A stretch of DNA of 64,000 nt. Origin: Rhodoplanes sp963712435 (GTDB lineage: Bacteria > Pseudomonadota > Alphaproteobacteria > Rhizobiales > Xanthobacteraceae). Location of the stretch: assembly GCA_963712435.1 (NCBI GenBank), contig CAVQIB010000001.1:682001-746000 (forward strand), given 5' to 3'. This document shows, piece by piece, positions 38,457 through 46,617 of the stretch (positions are counted from its first letter, which is position 1; the number at the start of each line of letters is the position of its first letter). The position numbers were made by a program, and so were the translations under genes. The notes beneath the pieces are model-generated. The model worked only from the letters and a program-made list of their open reading frames with translations, searched no databases and was not told the origin of the DNA.

Positions 38457-39071
38457 TCACGCCGGCGCGGTCGCGCCGTGCTCCTTGCCTGCAATCCGCG
38501 TGGCGCAGTCGGCGGCGAGCCGCACGAGTTCGCTGGCGAACCGATGATCCTCCGCGCTTCCGGCGCCCGGAGCCGGCAGGAACACCTCGACGCCGACATA
38601 AAGGAAACGCGGATTCCGCCATACCGTCTCGGGGATGTAAGTCCACACCACCGGACGAGCGCCCCCGATCGCTCCGAGGCGTTTTCCGCCGCGGGCTGCG
38701 TCGTGCGCAACGATGCGGATCAGCCTGACATCCTCGGGGCCGGCCAAGCGCCCGCGGCCCGACGCGATTTCCTGCTCGAGACAGCGGAGAAAGCGCTCGC
38801 TGTGGCAGTAGACGTCGGCGCACCGCGTGTCCTTGTTCAGGCCGGTGTGCAGATCGATCACCGGCCCCTGCTTGCGCGCGACGCTTTGCAGCACCTGATG
38901 GTACATTTCGGCGTGGCGGATGCTGTAGTGAAACAGCCCGTCCGGCGTCGGGTTGGCGCCGTTCAGGCCCTTCTCCACCCGCAGCACATCCACCTGATCG
39001 CCGAGGCTGAGCGCGACGCGATCGCCGAACTCCAGCTCGTCCTTATGAATGCCGATCAGGAGAAGGGGCAT
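38457..39071 (-). CDS. Unknown protein at the end of the feo operon
   Basis: 204 aa starting MPLLLIGIHKDELEFGDRVA. It contains VIDLHTGLNKDTRCADVYCH, ETVWRNPRFLYVGVEVFLPA and a helical tail. The DLHTG segment recalls metal-binding strands of N-formylglutamate amidohydrolase or aspartoacylase-like zinc enzymes, but the rest is not convincing, so no family is assigned. Its start lies inside feoC (29-bp overlap), so it is co-translated with the feo genes and may work in iron uptake. Confidence 0.6.
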   Translation of the reverse strand: MPLLLIGIHKDELEFGDRVALSLGDQVDVLRVEKGLNGANPTPDGLFHYSIRHAEMYHQVLQSVARKQGPVIDLHTGLNKDTRCADVYCHSERFLRCLEQEIASGRGRLAGPEDVRLIRIVAHDAARGGKRLGAIGGARPVVWTYIPETVWRNPRFLYVGVEVFLPAPGAGSAEDHRFASELVRLAADCATRIAGKEHGATAPA

Positions 39072-39318
39072 GTCCGTCCTCCGCACGATCGAGCCATTCA
39101 TAGACCTCGAAGCATGCGCTGCCGCAGGCCGCGCATGCGCCCAGATGCGAACACCCATCCTGCGCATCGTCGAGGTCGAGCCGCCGCACCCTTCCCTTGC
39201 GAATCCAGTGGTCGAGCATGCCGCGCAAGGCGTCAGGATCGATCCTGTAGTGGTTCGCCAGGTCGAGGATGCTCGCCGGCCTGTGCGTCTGCAGATATGT
39301 CTTCAAATCAAGCAGCAT
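39043..39318 (-). CDS. feoC: FeoC-like [Fe-S] winged-helix protein
   Basis: 91 aa. The N-terminal winged helix LLDLKTYLQTHRPASILDLA and ALRGMLDHWIRKGRVRRLDL is followed by a Cys-rich loop CSHLGACAACGSACFEVYEW that can hold an oxygen-sensitive iron-sulfur cluster. FeoC regulates FeoB stability or transcription in enterobacteria. It lies 63 bp after feoB and overlaps the next gene. Confidence 0.85.
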   Translation of the reverse strand: MLLDLKTYLQTHRPASILDLANHYRIDPDALRGMLDHWIRKGRVRRLDLDDAQDGCSHLGACAACGSACFEVYEWLDRAEDGHAPSPDRHS

Positions 39319-39381
39319 CGGACGGCGCCGGGTTCCCACATGCGGTTTGCATCCTCGCGCCCGGCCTTTCCACAACCCGTG

Positions 39382-41709
39382 TCAGACGCCGGGAACGATG
39401 ACCGTTTTCGGCCGTTTGTCGCGTTTTCCGAGGTAACGCATGGCCCAGAACACGGCGACGAAAGCCGCCGAGATCCCGACGATCCACCCGGTGGAATACG
39501 CCGGGTGTTCGCCGAACCTCGCCGCCTGATAGAACAGCACGGCGGTCCCGTACCCGAGCAGCGTGGTCCACACGCTGATGAAAATGGCCCAGCCCCGGCC
39601 CGTTTCCCGGTAGACGGCGGCGATCGCCGCGACGCATGGCATGTACAGCAGCACCATGAGCAGATAGGCGAACGCTCCTGCCTGTCCGTCGAACAAGGTC
39701 GCCATCGAACCGAACAGGCCGGCCTTCACGCCTTGTTGCTCGGCGGCCGCCTCTGGCGAACTCACGTCGCCAATGTTCAAGCCGAGCGGGTCCTGCACCT
39801 TGTCCAGGGCCTCGTTCAGCTTGACCCCGATCGAGGCGAATGCGCGGTCGATGCCGCCCCAGAAGTCGAAGGCCTTCTCTTCTGTTTCGGCCGCCTCCGC
39901 GGAGTCCGCGGCGATGCTCGAGTAAAGCGTGTTGAGCGTGCCGACAACGGTTTCCTTGGCGAGGATGCCGGTGAAGACGCCGACGGTCGCGGGCCAGTTG
40001 TCCTCGCGAATGCCCATGGGCTCGAACACGGGAACGAGGCCGCGCCCGATTTGCGACAGCACCGATTTCTCCGAGTCCTGATTGCCGAAGCTGCCGTCGG
40101 TCCCCCAGGAATTGAGGAAGGCGATGACCACCACCATGCCGACGATCACCTTGCCGGCGCGAAGCACGAAGCCCTTCAGCCGGTCCCAGGTCCGCAGCGC
40201 GATGCCCTTGAGCGTCGGGACATGATAGGGCGGAAGCTCCATCACGAAAGGCGAGCTCTCTCCCTGCAGCAGCGTGTGCTTGAGGACAAGTCCGGTGAGT
40301 ATGGCGGCGCCGATGCCGATCAGATAGAGCGCGAACACGAGGTTCTGGCCCCCGACCGGAAAGAACGCCGCAGCGAACAGCGCATACACCGGCAACCGCG
40401 CGCCGCACGACATGAACGGCGCCATCATGATCGTCATCGTCCGGTCGCGCTGGTTCTCCAGCGTGCGCGCCGCCATGATCGCCGGCACGTTGCAGCCGAA
40501 GCCGACGATCAGCGGGACGAACGACTTGCCGGGAAGTCCGACGAAGCGCATGAGCCTGTCCATGACGAACGCCGCGCGCGCCATGTAGCCGGAATCCTCC
40601 AGCACGGACAGAAAGAGGAACAGGCAGGCGATCACGGGAATAAACGTGGCCACCGTCTGGATGCCGCCGCCGATCCCCTCGGCGAGCAATGTGACCAGCC
40701 AGTCGGGGCTTCCCGCGCCCCTCAACAGATGGCCGAAGCCATCGACGAAGATCGTGGCGGCGGCGATGTCGAAGAAATCGATGAAGGCGCCGCCGATATT
40801 GATCGTGAACATGAACATCAAATACATGACCACGAGGAAGATCGGGATGCCCAAGGCGCGGTTGAGGATGATCCGGTCGATATTGTCCGACACCGTCTTC
40901 TTCAGCAGCGTCGTTCTGCGCACGGTCGCGGCGGTCAACCCGTTCACGAAATCATAGCGCCCGCTCGCAACCAGCGTGTCCGCGTCGGCGCCGAGCCGCG
41001 TTTCGAGCGTCTTTCTGTGGCGCGCCGCCGCCTGCTGCGCGGCCGTGTCGGCGGGGGTCGCCGAGGTTTCGCCTTCCTCCAGGAGCGTGATGGCGAGCCA
41101 GCGGGATGACGCCCCCTTCGCCGTCCCGACGATCGGCATCAGTTCGGCGATCGCCGCTTCGACCTCAGGCAGGTAGGCGAAGCGCGCGGGAGACGGCAAT
41201 CCCTTGAGCGCCGTGTGGGTCAGCTCCGCCTTCAGCGCCTCGATGCCTTTCTCCGCGGAGGCGACGATCGGAATCACCGGGCAGCCCAAGCGTTTGGCGA
41301 GCGCCTCGGCGTCGATGTCGATATGTCGGGATTTGGCGATGTCCACCATGTTGAGCGCGACGACGACGGTTGCGCCCATCTCCAGCAATTGCGTGGTGAG
41401 GTAGAGGTTTCGTTCGATGTTCGACGCATCGACGATGTTGACGATCAGCTTCGGCTCGCCCGACAGAATGAAGTCGCGCGCGATCTGTTCGTCGAGCGAG
41501 GTCGAACCGCCGGCGGCGCTGAGCGAGTACACGCCGGGCAGGTCCACGATCTCCACCCGCTCGCCCTTGAAGACGAAGTGGCCGACCTTCTTCTCGACCG
41601 TGACCCCGGGCCAGTTTCCGACGCGTTGCTGGGTGCCCGTGAGCGCATTGAAAAGCGTGGTCTTGCCGCAGTTGGGATTGCCGACAATGGCGACGGTCAA
41701 ATCGGTCAT
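39382..41709 (-). CDS. feoB: Ferrous iron transporter FeoB
   Basis: 775 aa. The N-terminal G protein has G1 GNPNCGKTTLFNALTG, the switch region NWPGVTVEKKVGHF, G3 VDLPGVYSL and G4 NMVD. The membrane domain contains two Gate motifs: LIVGFGCNVPAIMAARTLEN, and YMPCVAAIAAVYRETG. Imports Fe2+ across the cytoplasmic membrane. Translation begins at the ATG at 41709, overlapping the feoA stop by 4 bp. Central gene of the feoA-feoA-feoB-feoC-orf operon. Confidence 0.98.
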   Translation of the reverse strand: MTDLTVAIVGNPNCGKTTLFNALTGTQQRVGNWPGVTVEKKVGHFVFKGERVEIVDLPGVYSLSAAGGSTSLDEQIARDFILSGEPKLIVNIVDASNIERNLYLTTQLLEMGATVVVALNMVDIAKSRHIDIDAEALAKRLGCPVIPIVASAEKGIEALKAELTHTALKGLPSPARFAYLPEVEAAIAELMPIVGTAKGASSRWLAITLLEEGETSATPADTAAQQAAARHRKTLETRLGADADTLVASGRYDFVNGLTAATVRRTTLLKKTVSDNIDRIILNRALGIPIFLVVMYLMFMFTINIGGAFIDFFDIAAATIFVDGFGHLLRGAGSPDWLVTLLAEGIGGGIQTVATFIPVIACLFLFLSVLEDSGYMARAAFVMDRLMRFVGLPGKSFVPLIVGFGCNVPAIMAARTLENQRDRTMTIMMAPFMSCGARLPVYALFAAAFFPVGGQNLVFALYLIGIGAAILTGLVLKHTLLQGESSPFVMELPPYHVPTLKGIALRTWDRLKGFVLRAGKVIVGMVVVIAFLNSWGTDGSFGNQDSEKSVLSQIGRGLVPVFEPMGIREDNWPATVGVFTGILAKETVVGTLNTLYSSIAADSAEAAETEEKAFDFWGGIDRAFASIGVKLNEALDKVQDPLGLNIGDVSSPEAAAEQQGVKAGLFGSMATLFDGQAGAFAYLLMVLLYMPCVAAIAAVYRETGRGWAIFISVWTTLLGYGTAVLFYQAARFGEHPAYSTGWIVGISAAFVAVFWAMRYLGKRDKRPKTVIVPGV

Positions 41710-41945
41710 CCGATCAGCCTTTCGATCTGCAGCGCGTCCGCCTCGTCCTTGCGCAGGCTGAGCGAGAAGCCGCGCACCTTGATCTCGACCGGATCGCCCA
41801 AGGGAGCCACCCGCACAACGCTCAGTTGCGTGCCGGGCGTCAGCCCCATCGCCAGGAGTTTCTGCCGATAGTGTTTCGCGCCTTCCCGGAAGCCGACGAC
41901 GGCCGCCCGTTCGCCGATCGCCAGGTCCTTCAGACTTTCCGTCAT
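41706..41945 (-). CDS. feoA: FeoA, SH3-like iron transport protein (copy 1)
   Basis: 79 aa single SH3-like domain: LAIGERAAVVGFREGAKHYR, LLAMGLTPGTQLSVVRVAPL and DPVEIKVRGFSLSLRKDEA. It binds FeoB and is needed for uptake. It overlaps feoB by 4 bp and the other feoA by 4 bp. Confidence 0.95.
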   Translation of the reverse strand: MTESLKDLAIGERAAVVGFREGAKHYRQKLLAMGLTPGTQLSVVRVAPLGDPVEIKVRGFSLSLRKDEADALQIERLIG

Positions 41946-42196
41946 CGCTCCCCCTCGTCAATAACCGGCGTGACCAGAATCTTATGCGTCACGCCCAGCC
42001 CCAAGGCCAGGCGGGCGTCGCCGACGGCGGCGACCATCGGACCCGTGGATTGGCGCTGGATGACCGTGAGTTCCTTGCCGACGACGAGCCCCAGATCGAA
42101 TAGCCGCTTTTGCAGAGCCCGGCCACCGATCACCGCAACGATCGTGACCCGCTCCCCTTCTCCTGCCATAGCGAGCGGCAAACGTTCGGGACTCAT
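41942..42196 (-). CDS. feoA: FeoA, SH3-like iron transport protein (copy 2)
   Basis: 84 aa. The same fold as copy 1 but divergent: VTIVAVIGGRALQKRLFDLG, LVVGKELTVIQRQSTGPMVA and DARLALGLGVTHKILV. The first gene of the feo operon; the FNR/FixK-like box is 87-100 bp upstream. Two tandem feoA genes are seen in several alphaproteobacteria. Confidence 0.92.
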   Translation of the reverse strand: MSPERLPLAMAGEGERVTIVAVIGGRALQKRLFDLGLVVGKELTVIQRQSTGPMVAAVGDARLALGLGVTHKILVTPVIDEGER

Positions 42197-42282
42197 GGTT
42201 CCTTCGCCGAGGGGCGCGCTAGGCGCCCTCCAAACAGATACTCAGCTTGTCAGCACCTTGTAGAGTTTTTTAGCGGCTGTTA

Positions 42283-42296
42283 TTGATTTTGATCAA
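42283..42296. promoter_or_regulatory. FNR/FixK-type box before the feo operon
   Basis: TTGATTTTGATCAA is a perfect palindromic match to TTGAT-N4-ATCAA. Placed at -41.5 on the minus strand, it predicts a start near 42248 and a -10 at about 42257-42262, where TACAAG is found. This is the layout of a class II FNR-activated promoter. Confidence 0.8.
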
Positions 42297-42318
42297 GGCT
42301 CAAGAGCAGGGTGGTTAG

Positions 42319-42408
42319 TTTAGATAGTTATACTGAGTGGCGTTTAGAACAGTTATACTCAGTTCTTTAGAATAATTACATGGTACGCGTTTTAGAAAGG
42401 TTAAAAAG
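42319..42408. promoter_or_regulatory. Four ~24-bp-spaced TTTAGA repeats before the fez-like operon
   Basis: TTTAGATAGTTATACTGAG (42319), TTTAGAACAGTTATACTCAG (42343), TTTAGAATAATTACATGG (42366) and TTTAGAAAGGTTAAAAAG (42391) start 24, 23 and 25 bp apart in the same orientation. The first two contain TATACT, a -10-like hexamer. The TTTAGAA core resembles the half-site of the alphaproteobacterial Irr box (ICE). These are probably operators overlapping the promoter of the downstream genes. Confidence 0.7.
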
Positions 42409-42471
42409 AAGCCCACCCGTCAGCTTTGATACACGAATGCAGGACACGTCACATAGCGGCAGGGGAGAACG

Positions 42472-43008
42472 ATGTCGGTAGAGCCCGATCGAGACACGCC
42501 GCATTCAGCCGAGGCAGAAGCGACGAGCGGCGCCTACTCCGGAGGGGTGGGCGGATCCCCACCTCCCTTCGGCTGGTATTATTTCGGCCCCGAACCGGCG
42601 TGGCCGCAAACGGGGGCGGCCGCTTCGCCCGGCGGAGCGCATGCGATGGGGCTCGGCGACGGCGGCCCGACCGCAGGCCATCACGCCGCCGCCGGCGGCG
42701 CTGCGCCGCCTTACGGACAGGCGCGAGTCGACCATGCCGATCTCAAAGAAGCGTTCGACCGGCTGTCTCGCGGCGACCTGAGCGCTGATACGATCGGCAA
42801 GCTGCTTGGCATGGACGATCGCGATTTCTGGACGGGCGCCGTGCTCGGGGCAGCCGCGGCGCTGCTGGCGACCAACCTCCCGACCATCATGAGCATGCTC
42901 TCCGGGGTGGCGCGGCCCAAGGCCGGCGCAGAGCAGGACAGCGACCAAAACGACGCGAAGCGGAAGCGTGACGCGAATGTCAGCGACATGAATGAGGAAC
43001 GAAAATGA
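42472..43008 (+). CDS. Gly/Pro-rich small membrane protein, candidate ferrosome component
   Basis: 178 aa. The first 85 residues are low-complexity (Gly, Ala, Pro, His, with SPPPFGWYYFGPEPAWP). They are followed by a short helical stretch, one hydrophobic helix (FWTGAVLGAAAALLATNLP) and a charged tail. The same plan recurs in the gene at 43411. It is the first gene of a tight operon ending in a P1B ATPase; its stop overlaps the next start (ATGA at 43005). Low-complexity N-terminus plus one helix suits an organelle-membrane or mineral-interface protein. The function is inferred from context only. Confidence 0.7.
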   Translation: MSVEPDRDTPHSAEAEATSGAYSGGVGGSPPPFGWYYFGPEPAWPQTGAAASPGGAHAMGLGDGGPTAGHHAAAGGAAPPYGQARVDHADLKEAFDRLSRGDLSADTIGKLLGMDDRDFWTGAVLGAAAALLATNLPTIMSMLSGVARPKAGAEQDSDQNDAKRKRDANVSDMNEERK

Positions 43009-43382
43009 CCAGCCTGGGCGAACTTCAACGCGGCGGCGACTTCGACATCGGTCACTTTGTGCCGCCCGGTCCTTTTTTCCTACGCGCAGGGGCCGCCGGC
43101 GCGATGGTTGCGGGCGGCTGGACGGCGTTTTCCGATGTCCTGCGCGTGCGGGATCATGAAATCACCTCCCAAGAGGCCATCTCCCACGTGGTCAGGAACG
43201 CGGCATTGGGCGCCGGGGCAGGCGTTCTGATCGGCGCCGCGGCCCATCTCGCCAGAGCCTATCCGGTGACCGGCGTCGCTGCGGTGCTGGCCGTCGGCGC
43301 CGGCGCGCTCTACCTGGCCGGCCGGAGCCGGGCGGAAAGCGATCAGGCGGCATCCGCTCCCAGCCCGGGCGAGAGCGCGTGA
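43005..43382 (+). CDS. Small Gly/Ala-rich membrane protein, candidate ferrosome component
   Basis: 125 aa. Hydrophobic segments FFLRAGAAGAMVAGGWTAFS, AALGAGAGVLIGAAAHLARA and YPVTGVAAVLAVGAGALYLA form three short helices rich in Gly and Ala, of the kind seen in magnetosome- and ferrosome-associated membrane proteins. Translationally coupled to the previous gene. No named domain is recognised. Confidence 0.68.
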   Translation: MTSLGELQRGGDFDIGHFVPPGPFFLRAGAAGAMVAGGWTAFSDVLRVRDHEITSQEAISHVVRNAALGAGAGVLIGAAAHLARAYPVTGVAAVLAVGAGALYLAGRSRAESDQAASAPSPGESA

Positions 43383-43410
43383 AAAAAGACGCAGGTGAAA
43401 GGACGCAGCG

Positions 43411-43917
43411 ATGAACCCGCAGGAAAATCAAGGCGGCGCCGGCCCGGCGTCCGGTGGGCAGGCCCAAGCTTCGCAGGGAGCAGGCGGCGTTCCGGGAAGC
43501 CCCGGCGGACATGGCGGAATGCATGGCGGGTACGGGCAGGGCTACGGCCCGGCCATGGCCGGGCCGCCGTGGGGGGCGCCCATGGCGGCCTGGCAGGGCG
43601 CGCATCAATTTCCTTATGCCTATCCCTACGGTCCGGGGTTTGCGCCAGGCTGGGGGCCGCCGGGCTGGGGGCCGCCGGCCGCCGCGGCGCAGGCATCCGC
43701 CCCGGGCACGCCGGCGCTCGGTCTCCTGAACAATCGGTTCGTGATGGGCATGCTGGTGGGCGGCGCCTTGACCTACGTCCTCACCAATGAAGCGTTCCAG
43801 CGCGCCGCGATTCGCGGAGTCATGCAAATCTGGCTCAACATCCAGAGCGGGATGGAAGAAACGAAAGAACGGTTTCGCGACGCCGAGTCCGAAATCAAAG
43901 CGGCGCGCGAGGGGTGA
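43411..43917 (+). CDS. Gly/Pro-rich small membrane protein, paralog-like
   Basis: 168 aa. A long Gly/Pro/Tyr/Trp-rich N-terminus (for example PWGAPMAAWQGAHQFPYAYP) precedes one hydrophobic helix, NNRFVMGMLVGGALTYVLTN, and an amphipathic coiled-coil-like tail, EAFQRAAIRGVMQIWLNIQS. The design mirrors the first gene of the operon, so the two may be paralogs or functional partners. It ends 12 bp before the ATPase gene. Confidence 0.7.
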   Translation: MNPQENQGGAGPASGGQAQASQGAGGVPGSPGGHGGMHGGYGQGYGPAMAGPPWGAPMAAWQGAHQFPYAYPYGPGFAPGWGPPGWGPPAAAAQASAPGTPALGLLNNRFVMGMLVGGALTYVLTNEAFQRAAIRGVMQIWLNIQSGMEETKERFRDAESEIKAAREG

Positions 43918-43928
43918 GCTGACCATCC

Positions 43929-46166
43929 ATGCGGTTCGATGATTTCACGGCGCTCGGCGGGGGAGGCGCGCGCCCCCCGCGCCGGGCCGAGGATCCAGTG
44001 GTCGTTCACGAGCTGCCGAGGCGATTGCGGCTGAAGACGCCGCTCTTGCGGCGGCCGCATCTCGACACCGATCACCTCGCCGGCATTGTCGCCGAGATTG
44101 ACGGCGTCCGGTCGGTCCGCATCAACGCGGGCGCGGAGTCCGTCATCGTCGACTATGACGGAACGCCGGCGGCTCGGCGCGCGGTGCTTCGCAAGCTGGC
44201 GCTTCTTGCGCCGGGAGACGTGCCGTTTCGCGAGGCCCGCGGCGCGGAGGACTCAGGGCTTGCGCCGCTCGCGCTGCGCGCTGCGATCCTCGTGGCGTCG
44301 CTCCTGCTGCCGGCCCCGCTGGGTCGCCTGTTGACCTGGGCGGCGATCGCGCCGCGCCTCGTCCGCGGCGTCCGGTCGCTTATGACGAAAGGGGTCACCG
44401 TCCAGCTGCTGGACGCAGCCGCCGTCTCCCTCGGCGCGGCGCAGGGCAAATATGTCACCGCGCTCGTCACGGATTCGCTGATGGAGGCCGGCGACTATCT
44501 CGAAGAAAGCACCCAGCGCCGCTCGGAGGAATTGCTCGAGCACCTGCTGCACCCGCATCCGGCTTCTGTCTGGGTCGAGCGCGACGGGACGCTGACCCGC
44601 ATTCCATTCGCCGAGGTTGCGACGGGCGACACGGTCGTCATCGACGCCGGCGACCTCGTGCCGGTGGACGGCGTGGTGATCGACGGCGTCGCTCAGGTCA
44701 ACGAAGCTTCCGTCACCGGCGAAAGCGTGCCCGTCCGCAAGGAAACGGGGGCGGATGTCATCGCCGGCAGCACGCTGGAGAACGGCCGGCTGCGGATCGA
44801 GGCGCGGCGCGTGGGCAGCGAGACGACCACCGCGCGCGTCGCGGCGTTCATCCGCGAGTCGCTCGCCGCCAAGTCCGAGACCGAACGGCTCGCCGAGGAG
44901 TTCGCCAATGGGCGAGTGCTCGTGACAATGGGGCTCGGCGCCGCCACGTTCCTGCTGACGGGCGACATCAACCGCGTCATTTCCGTCTTCCTGGTCGACT
45001 ACTCCTGCGCGGTCAAGCTGAGCGCGCCGGTGACGATCCGGTCGACAATGTCGGAAGGAGCGCGTCAGGGAATCCTGATCAAAGGCGGGCCAAGCATCGA
45101 GGAGCTCGCGCGGATCGACACCTTCGTGTTCGACAAGACCGGCACGCTCACCCGCGGCGATCTCGCCCTCACCGATCTGATCCTGCTCGCGCCGGATATC
45201 TGCCCGGAAGCGCGCCTGCTCGCCTTGGCTGCGTCGATCGAGGAGCATTCGCGCCATCCGGTTGCGGACGCCATCGTCCGCGCCGCGCGGCAACAAGGCA
45301 TGTCGCATGTTCATCATGATGACGTCGATGTCGTGATTGCGCACGGACTTAAGACCAAGGTGAACGGCGAGCAGGTGCTGATCGGCAGCCGGCATTTCCT
45401 GGAAGATCACGAAGGAATCGACTTCCGGGAGCACGAGGAGGTCAGCCGACGCCTGAGCGCGGAAGGAAAGCTGCTCCTTTACGCCGCGCTCGGCCGCACG
45501 CCCATCGGCGTGATCGGGCTGCGTGACGAATTGCGCGCCGATTGCGCGGAGACGATGGCGCGCCTCCGCAGAACAGGCGTCGATTCGCTCATCATGCTCA
45601 GCGGCGATCGCCAGGCGCGGGCGGATGCGCTCGCCCAGAAGATCGGCATCGACAAGGTCTTCGCCGAGCTGCAGCCAGAGGAGAAGGCGGAGATTTTGCA
45701 GCGCCTGCAACGCGAGGGGCACAGAATTGCGTTTGTGGGCGACGGCATCAACGATGCGCCGGCGCTCGTCACCGCGGATGTCGGCATCGCGATGCCGCTC
45801 GGGGCGGATATCGCGCGCGCGACCGCCGACATCGTGCTGCTCGACGATCGTCTCGCCGCCGTCGCCGATGCGCGCGAGGCCGCGCTGAACGCGATGGGCA
45901 TGATCCGCAGCAATTTCCGCGCGGCGATCGGCGTCAACACGGCTCTCTTCGTTGCGGCTTCGGCCGGCTTGCTCTCCCCCATCGCCGCGGCGGTGCTCCA
46001 CAATGGAACGACATTGGCTCTGCTCGGCCGTGCGCTGTCCGCCCAAGCGTTCCCGAAACCGCCGTCGGAACGAGCGGCGCTTCGCGGCTCATTGTCTGAA
46101 CGGCAATTGAGTTTGCCGGATGCACGGACCGCCCCGGCGGCTGAAGGCCCGCGCTCGTTCGCGTAG
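43929..46166 (+). CDS. P1B-type metal ATPase with SCA motif (FezB/P1B-6-like)
   Basis: 745 aa. The N-terminus holds an HMA-like fold without CxxC (VVHELPRRLRLKTP...). The actuator motif is ASVTGESVPV (about residue 263). The metal-site helix reads VDYSCAVKLSAPVTI, with SCA replacing CPC, at about residue 358. DKTGTLTRGD holds the phosphorylated Asp (about 402), SRHPVADA is the P1B HP motif and VGDGINDAPAL the hinge. SCA is, as I recall, the mark of the P1B-6 group, whose member FezB builds ferrosomes in Rhodopseudomonas, Shewanella and Desulfovibrio. It probably loads iron into a membrane vesicle. Other metals cannot be excluded. Confidence 0.85.
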   Translation: MRFDDFTALGGGGARPPRRAEDPVVVHELPRRLRLKTPLLRRPHLDTDHLAGIVAEIDGVRSVRINAGAESVIVDYDGTPAARRAVLRKLALLAPGDVPFREARGAEDSGLAPLALRAAILVASLLLPAPLGRLLTWAAIAPRLVRGVRSLMTKGVTVQLLDAAAVSLGAAQGKYVTALVTDSLMEAGDYLEESTQRRSEELLEHLLHPHPASVWVERDGTLTRIPFAEVATGDTVVIDAGDLVPVDGVVIDGVAQVNEASVTGESVPVRKETGADVIAGSTLENGRLRIEARRVGSETTTARVAAFIRESLAAKSETERLAEEFANGRVLVTMGLGAATFLLTGDINRVISVFLVDYSCAVKLSAPVTIRSTMSEGARQGILIKGGPSIEELARIDTFVFDKTGTLTRGDLALTDLILLAPDICPEARLLALAASIEEHSRHPVADAIVRAARQQGMSHVHHDDVDVVIAHGLKTKVNGEQVLIGSRHFLEDHEGIDFREHEEVSRRLSAEGKLLLYAALGRTPIGVIGLRDELRADCAETMARLRRTGVDSLIMLSGDRQARADALAQKIGIDKVFAELQPEEKAEILQRLQREGHRIAFVGDGINDAPALVTADVGIAMPLGADIARATADIVLLDDRLAAVADAREAALNAMGMIRSNFRAAIGVNTALFVAASAGLLSPIAAAVLHNGTTLALLGRALSAQAFPKPPSERAALRGSLSERQLSLPDARTAPAAEGPRSFA

Positions 46167-46617
46167 CCTCTGTCGTTCGTGTCCGGTGCGGGCGAGGCTC
46201 GTCTTGCCACGACGTGCGACGCGGCCGCTCACCCCCGCGTTCCGTCGGCCAACGGCTGGCGAGGACGGGACGTTCGTTCCGACGCCTTCAGCGGCGCGCC
46301 CTGTCTTTTCTTGTCATTATCCAAAGGCGGGGGCTTTGGAGAAGCCGCTCGCGCGCGCGGAGCACGGTTAAGCCCGCGGATGAGGAGTCGCTCATGGCGG
46401 CGGCCGGTATTAAGCCCTCGATAGTCTGACCGAGACCATAGATTGGAACCGTACTAAACTAGACCGCCAAGTTTATATTAATTATAAATAGCTTTAGCAA
46501 GTCTTGACTTTGACTAACGCAGCCTAATACTCACTCATGAAGCGTGCGGTGGGCCGCTCCACCAGGCAAGCAAGTCGCGCTGCGGCCCGCCGATCCAGGC
46601 GAGACGCGTAGCGGAAC
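46167..46617. other. Intergenic region with AT-rich promoter segment before the HMA gene
   Basis: About 450 bp without a convincing gene. The last 180 bp are AT-rich: the palindrome TTTATATTAATTATAAA (46472-46488) and a degenerate FNR-like TTGACTTTGACTAA (46504-46517) lie upstream of a strong AAAGGAGGGT ribosome site (46622-46631). The HMA gene thus has its own regulated promoter. Confidence 0.5.

Noticed and set aside
39049..41109. 686-codon plus-strand open frame opposite feoB
   Set aside because: Shadow of feoB; no hydrophobic or catalytic features.
42319..42408. CRISPR-like array
   Set aside because: Only four degenerate repeats with no spacers of constant length; better read as regulator sites. 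No CRISPR array or cas gene was seen anywhere.
44253..46046. 597-codon minus-strand open frame opposite the P1B ATPase
   Set aside because: Shadow of the ATPase, whose motifs are unambiguous.
43929..46166. Copper exporter CopA
   Set aside because: CPC is absent and no CxxC metal-binding domain is present; the SCA motif and context argue against copper.
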